Shown here piece after piece: positions 61,079-64,000 of a stretch of DNA of 64,000 bases. The DNA is taken from assembly GCA_046297935.1 (NCBI GenBank), contig JBKBHA010000016.1:25504-89503 (forward strand), read 5' to 3'. Both the position numbers and the translations under genes were made by a program. The DNA is from CAYMZZ01 sp046297935 (GTDB lineage: Bacteria > Bacteroidota > Bacteroidia > Chitinophagales > Chitinophagaceae). Every line of letters begins with the position of its first letter. Positions within the stretch are counted from its first letter, which is position 1. The notes under the pieces were generated by a model, which made no database searches, was not told where the DNA came from, and saw only the letters and a list, made by a program, of their open reading frames with translations.

Positions 61079-61981
61079 ATGTATGATGCGCAGATAGGAA
61101 GGTGGCATGTTGTAGACCCTCTTGCTGACGGAATGCGGCGATGGTCTCCTTATAATTTTACCTTCGATAATCCCTTAAGATTTATTGATCCCGATGGTAT
61201 GTCACCAGAAGATCTTGTTTCGAATAACCCGAAGCAGGCCCGCAGCGTAAGAAAATACGGAAGAAGATTCAATAAGATATTAAAGCGAAATGGAAACAAC
61301 AAGGCAGACGCTCATGAAAAAATGGAAGAGTATTTTAACGATAGAAGATGGATGTGGGTTGCTGATAAACGAAACTCAGGCCATGATCTGGACCACCAGA
61401 CGGACAATCATGGAGATTATTTTCACGCTGGCGACTTGTATAAGTACGTAAATGAGTCGCAAGAGGTGACAATTAAATCGTATGCTTTAGATAGGAAAGA
61501 TGGGAGGGGGCTTTCTGGCGAAGACCCGTTTATAAATTATTTGTTTTATGAAATTCCTAGGAACGGGGAGGTATCCCTAACTGCGTTGGTAACAGTTGGA
61601 GAAAATGAGTGGACCTTAGCGTTAAGTCAAGCTCGGTCTGTCACAATTGGGCAAATGGATAAGATTGATTTGGCGGGCTTAACTCCTTTGACAGGCAAAA
61701 AAGTGGCGACTGCGGGCAATCCTGTGACACTTGGACCTGTTTACGTTAATGTCGCAGACGGCAGGTATCTAGTTCTTAGTGCTGTATCTTCCCAAACTGA
61801 AGGAAGCGCGCTTTCTCCGCGTTCATATGCACCCACATTAACAGTTAGTAGGGGTCCTTGGAAACCATCGCCGGAACAAGCTCGTAGTTCAAATCGGAAC
61901 AACGCAAGACGACTGAACGCAACAACGTTACTTGACTTAAGGAATTACAAATCAAATCGAAAGAAAACGACTCGACAATGA
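61079..61981 (+). CDS. RHS core end plus variable domain, cassette 3
   Basis: The 300-residue frame starts in the core end (MYDAQIGRWHVVDPLADG, NPLRFIDPDGMSPEDL) and has about 260 residues of variable domain. It is basic at both ends, with DLDHQTDNHGDYFHAGD in the middle and an Arg/Asn-rich tail. No catalytic motif is recognised, though the His/Asp-rich segment could bind metal. The same frame is open back to the TAG at 61,019. The next gene overlaps by four nt (ATGA). Confidence 0.65.
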   Translation: MYDAQIGRWHVVDPLADGMRRWSPYNFTFDNPLRFIDPDGMSPEDLVSNNPKQARSVRKYGRRFNKILKRNGNNKADAHEKMEEYFNDRRWMWVADKRNSGHDLDHQTDNHGDYFHAGDLYKYVNESQEVTIKSYALDRKDGRGLSGEDPFINYLFYEIPRNGEVSLTALVTVGENEWTLALSQARSVTIGQMDKIDLAGLTPLTGKKVATAGNPVTLGPVYVNVADGRYLVLSAVSSQTEGSALSPRSYAPTLTVSRGPWKPSPEQARSSNRNNARRLNATTLLDLRNYKSNRKKTTRQ

Positions 61982-62748
61982 ATAACCTTTTCTTTACATT
62001 GATAGGCCTGCTACTAACGAGTGTGAGTATTTATGGCCAGCATAATTTTGATAGTATAAGCATCTGCCACAATAAGCAGCGTCAGCTACGCAAGATTGTT
62101 ATTGGCGAGTATGACGTTAATATTCAGAACGGAGAACTGCGATCATTTTCATCTCATGACAATGCTGTGAAATACGATTTCGAAAGATCAAAATTCACAA
62201 TAAAACACCTAACAGAAAATAGCATACTGAATTTGACATTATCTAGCGAGGGAGTTGTCCTTGAAACGAATGATACTTCAATTTTGTTGAACTCTCCAAA
62301 ATCCATTGGGCTTGTTTTTGATCGCGGTGATGATCCTTATGCATTGTATGCGATTGGCGACTTTTCTTTTGGGTTCGACTTTGAAGGCGGGCGAATTAGT
62401 AAGATAACCGTCGGGACTACTGGAAAGTATATTAAAATTGACATGATTGCGTTTGCTGGTGTTTCTTCTTGGGAATTTTTTATTGAGTCGACTGGACATA
62501 TTAATGACTTGATGGCAACTTTTGCTTTCGGTAAGCCCGAGTTATTTACTATTTCAGATGACGAAAATAAGGTTGGTATACGGCTGATTAGCAGAAAAAA
62601 GAATGGGAAGATTCGTTTTCTAGAAGGCCAAAAAATATTTGGCAGAAACAATTTTATAACTGAATTGCCGTATAGATTAAAATATTCTAGTGGAGGACGC
62701 CTCAAAAAGAATAAGTCTAGATTTGACCTCAGCTGTGTAAGTTTGTAA
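61978..62748 (+). CDS. secreted protein, candidate immunity protein of cassette 3
   Basis: The 256-residue protein has a signal peptide (FTLIGLLLTSVSIYGQ). The mature part is beta-rich (SILNLTLSSEGVVLETND, FSFGFDFEGGRISKITVG) and ends basic. No family is recognised. The ATGA overlap with the toxin-like gene indicates translational coupling, as expected for an immunity partner. Confidence 0.65.
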   Translation: MNNLFFTLIGLLLTSVSIYGQHNFDSISICHNKQRQLRKIVIGEYDVNIQNGELRSFSSHDNAVKYDFERSKFTIKHLTENSILNLTLSSEGVVLETNDTSILLNSPKSIGLVFDRGDDPYALYAIGDFSFGFDFEGGRISKITVGTTGKYIKIDMIAFAGVSSWEFFIESTGHINDLMATFAFGKPELFTISDDENKVGIRLISRKKNGKIRFLEGQKIFGRNNFITELPYRLKYSSGGRLKKNKSRFDLSCVSL

Positions 62749-63157
62749 AGGGGCTTCTTGGGGCACCTTTGCATGGATCCAAGTTCTAACTAAGCTGGCT
62801 TAAAGACCGATCACTTGAAAATTGTTATTGCCAATACCTGTAGTGAAGTGTTATTAATCGGTTTTAGCTTGTTTTAGTACAATTGGACATCCGGCTTCGA
62901 TGACTCGACAAGGCACTATTCAATTGGCATAAAAGCCATATTGGAAGAAATCTTTCCTCATTTTTTACTATGATTCAGACGAGCAGCATACAATATAGGA
63001 AGAAAATTTTTGTCTTCTTGTTTGGAACACTGTCATCGAGAATTTCCCCTTTTGAGGCTACTTTCTGCCGAAGCTGAGATCTCAGTTTATTCATTTTGCA
63101 ATACTTTTGCTTCTGAAGCATTAAGTCAGAAATTATTATCGATCTGAGATTTGCTTT
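62749..63157. other. 409-nt spacer between RHS island and conjugation remnant
   Basis: No convincing gene is seen. A minus-strand frame of 39 codons (62,975-63,094, MNKLRSQLRQKVASKG...) ends in a hydrophobic segment and could be a truncated small membrane protein, but I cannot support it. TACTTTTG at 63,102-63,109 is a perfect plus-strand -7 element. The A/T-rich composition differs from the housekeeping part. Confidence 0.45.
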
Positions 63158-63463
63158 ATGAAGGAATTGCAGGAAATCCTCCCCATTTTCGGGGTTGAGC
63201 ATGACACTATATTGTCAAAGCAGGGCGATGTTACGATTGCCTACGAAGTAATTCATCCTGAACTCTTTACATTGAGTGATAAGGAGTACGAAGCTTTCCA
63301 CCAGTCATTGGTCAAAGCGATTAAGATCCTGCCCAATCATACCATCTTCCATAAGCAGGACTGGCTAATCGAAACCAAATACCGGGCTGATTTTATTCAG
63401 GAAGATAAGAGCTTTCTTACCCGCAGCAGTGAACGCTTCTTTAACGAACGTCCCTACCTCTGA
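63158..63463 (+). pseudogene. traG: conjugation ATPase TraG, N-terminal fragment
   Basis: The 101-residue frame begins MKELQEILPIFGVEHDTIL and has FTLSDKEYEAFHQSLVKAIK, FHKQDWLIETKY and SSERFFNERPYL. This matches the N-terminus of Bacteroidota conjugative-element TraG (VirB4-like ATPase, usually above 800 residues). It stops exactly where an IS3-type element begins (TGAAAGCTTCCC at 63,461), so the gene is interrupted by insertion. Confidence 0.8.
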
Positions 63464-63531
63464 AAGCTTCCCTTTAAACCGTAGCGATTGAAAATAGAAA
63501 ACAATTGTTAGATTTAAACGGGAGAAGCAAA

Positions 63532-63799
63532 ATGAAAAAGACAAAAATTTACCGAGTCGCAGATCATCGGGATCCTCAAGCAGCAAGAGAGCGGCCAGAA
63601 AGTATCGGACATTTGCCGCGAACATGGTATCAGCCAGCCAACGTTCTACCAGTGGAAGACAAAGTATTCCGGCATGGACGTAAATCACCTCAAAAAGCTA
63701 AAGGAGCTGGAGACTGAGCTTTCTCAGTACAAGAAGATAGTGGCTGAGCAAACCCTTCAGATTACTGTTTTAAAGGATGTGATTGAAAAAAAGCTATAG
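63532..63799 (+). pseudogene. IS3-family transposase OrfA (one-base shift near start)
   Basis: The frame KFTESQIIGILKQQESGQKV, then DICREHGISQPTFYQWK, is the helix-turn-helix part of IS3-family OrfA, followed by a leucine-zipper-like segment ending VIEKKL and TAG at 63,797-63,799. The ATG at 63,532 is one base out of frame because the A run after codon 4 has one extra A. The end has A AAA AAG, the slippery heptamer for -1 shifting into OrfB. Confidence 0.8.
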
Positions 63800-64000
63800 G
63801 GCCTGCTGAGAAGCGGGAGCTGGCAGACTACAGCCGGCAGCAGTTTGGCATTAGTCTGCGGCAGGCCTTTAGACTATTGAATATTCAGCCGTCGGTTTAT
63901 TACTATCAGGCAAAGCCCAAAACGGATGACCAAGTGATAAGAGACAGGCTCAGCGAACTGGCGGTTATTAATCATCGTTGGGGCTTTTGGATGATGCATC
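63799..64000 (+). CDS. IS3-family transposase OrfB (partial, -1 frame)
   Basis: In the -1 frame of OrfA the sequence reads AIGPAEKRELADYSRQQFG, SLRQAFRLLNIQPSVYYY, INHRWGFWMM. This is the start of the IS3-family DDE transposase (HTH_21-like region before the rve domain), cut by the window end. Joined to OrfA by programmed frameshifting at the A6G site. Confidence 0.8.

Noticed and set aside
62975..63202. Minus-strand small frame overlapping the traG fragment start
   Set aside because: Only the 39-codon part from 63,094 is plausible. It has no recognised family and overlaps a likely promoter.
1..64000. tRNA or rRNA genes
   Set aside because: No cloverleaf with a GTTCGAATC-type arm or rRNA-like stretch was recognised on either strand by eye; a covariance-model search could still find one.

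Overview
The window comes from a member of the Bacteroidota, most likely Chitinophagales (Chitinophagaceae-like). Supporting signs are a type IX secretion C-terminal domain, futalosine-pathway menaquinone synthesis (mqnE), DUF6443-type RHS proteins, lipoproteins with the Bacteroidota look, and several promoters of the Bacteroidota form TTG-N20-TAnnTTTG. No rRNA, tRNA or CRISPR array was seen.

Positions 1-10,610, minus strand: one long branched-chain amino acid gene series, transcribed leuA-leuC-leuD-leuB, then ilvD-ilvB-ilvN-ilvC-ilvA (ilvA cut by the window edge). Between leuB and ilvD lies an apparent ribosome-mediated attenuator: a 35-codon leader peptide with nine consecutive Leu/Ile/Val codons, a candidate antiterminator arm, and a strong intrinsic terminator ahead of ilvD.

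Positions 10,800-42,670: mostly housekeeping genes in short divergent units. They include a helical-repeat protein, a PepSY-like lipoprotein, carA, a GNAT acetyltransferase, aroQ, a MORN-like protein, an esterase, an SPFH protein with a small Arc-type protein, two M1 peptidases, HupE-like and DUF6702 proteins, a CNNM/CBS transporter, PAP2, an LTA-synthase-like sulfatase, L-serine dehydratase, a CBS protein, mqnE, a nucleoside MFS permease, thioredoxin, dnaE, an NlpC/P60 lipoprotein, a flippase, a peptide-binding lipoprotein and a T9SS cargo protein. Intergenic spaces are rich in dispersed palindromic repeats and 7-8 bp tandem repeats.

Positions 43,206-62,750: an accessory RHS polymorphic-toxin island. 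An outer-membrane barrel protein with a coiled-coil front part is followed by a large secreted RHS-like protein, a glutathione-peroxidase-fold protein that has lost its catalytic tetrad, and a full-length DUF6443/RHS protein with a papain-like C-terminal domain and a lipoprotein immunity candidate. Downstream are three orphan RHS 3'-end cassettes (core remnant, different C-terminal toxin-like domain, immunity candidate). These are decayed by nonsense changes and by tiny palindromic insertions that recur at the same core positions. IS66 remnants and a truncated ATPase gene separate the cassettes.

Positions 62,750-64,000: a gene-poor stretch, a truncated conjugation gene (traG N-terminus), and the left part of an IS3-family element with a classic A6G slippery site. 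This fits an integrated-element border.
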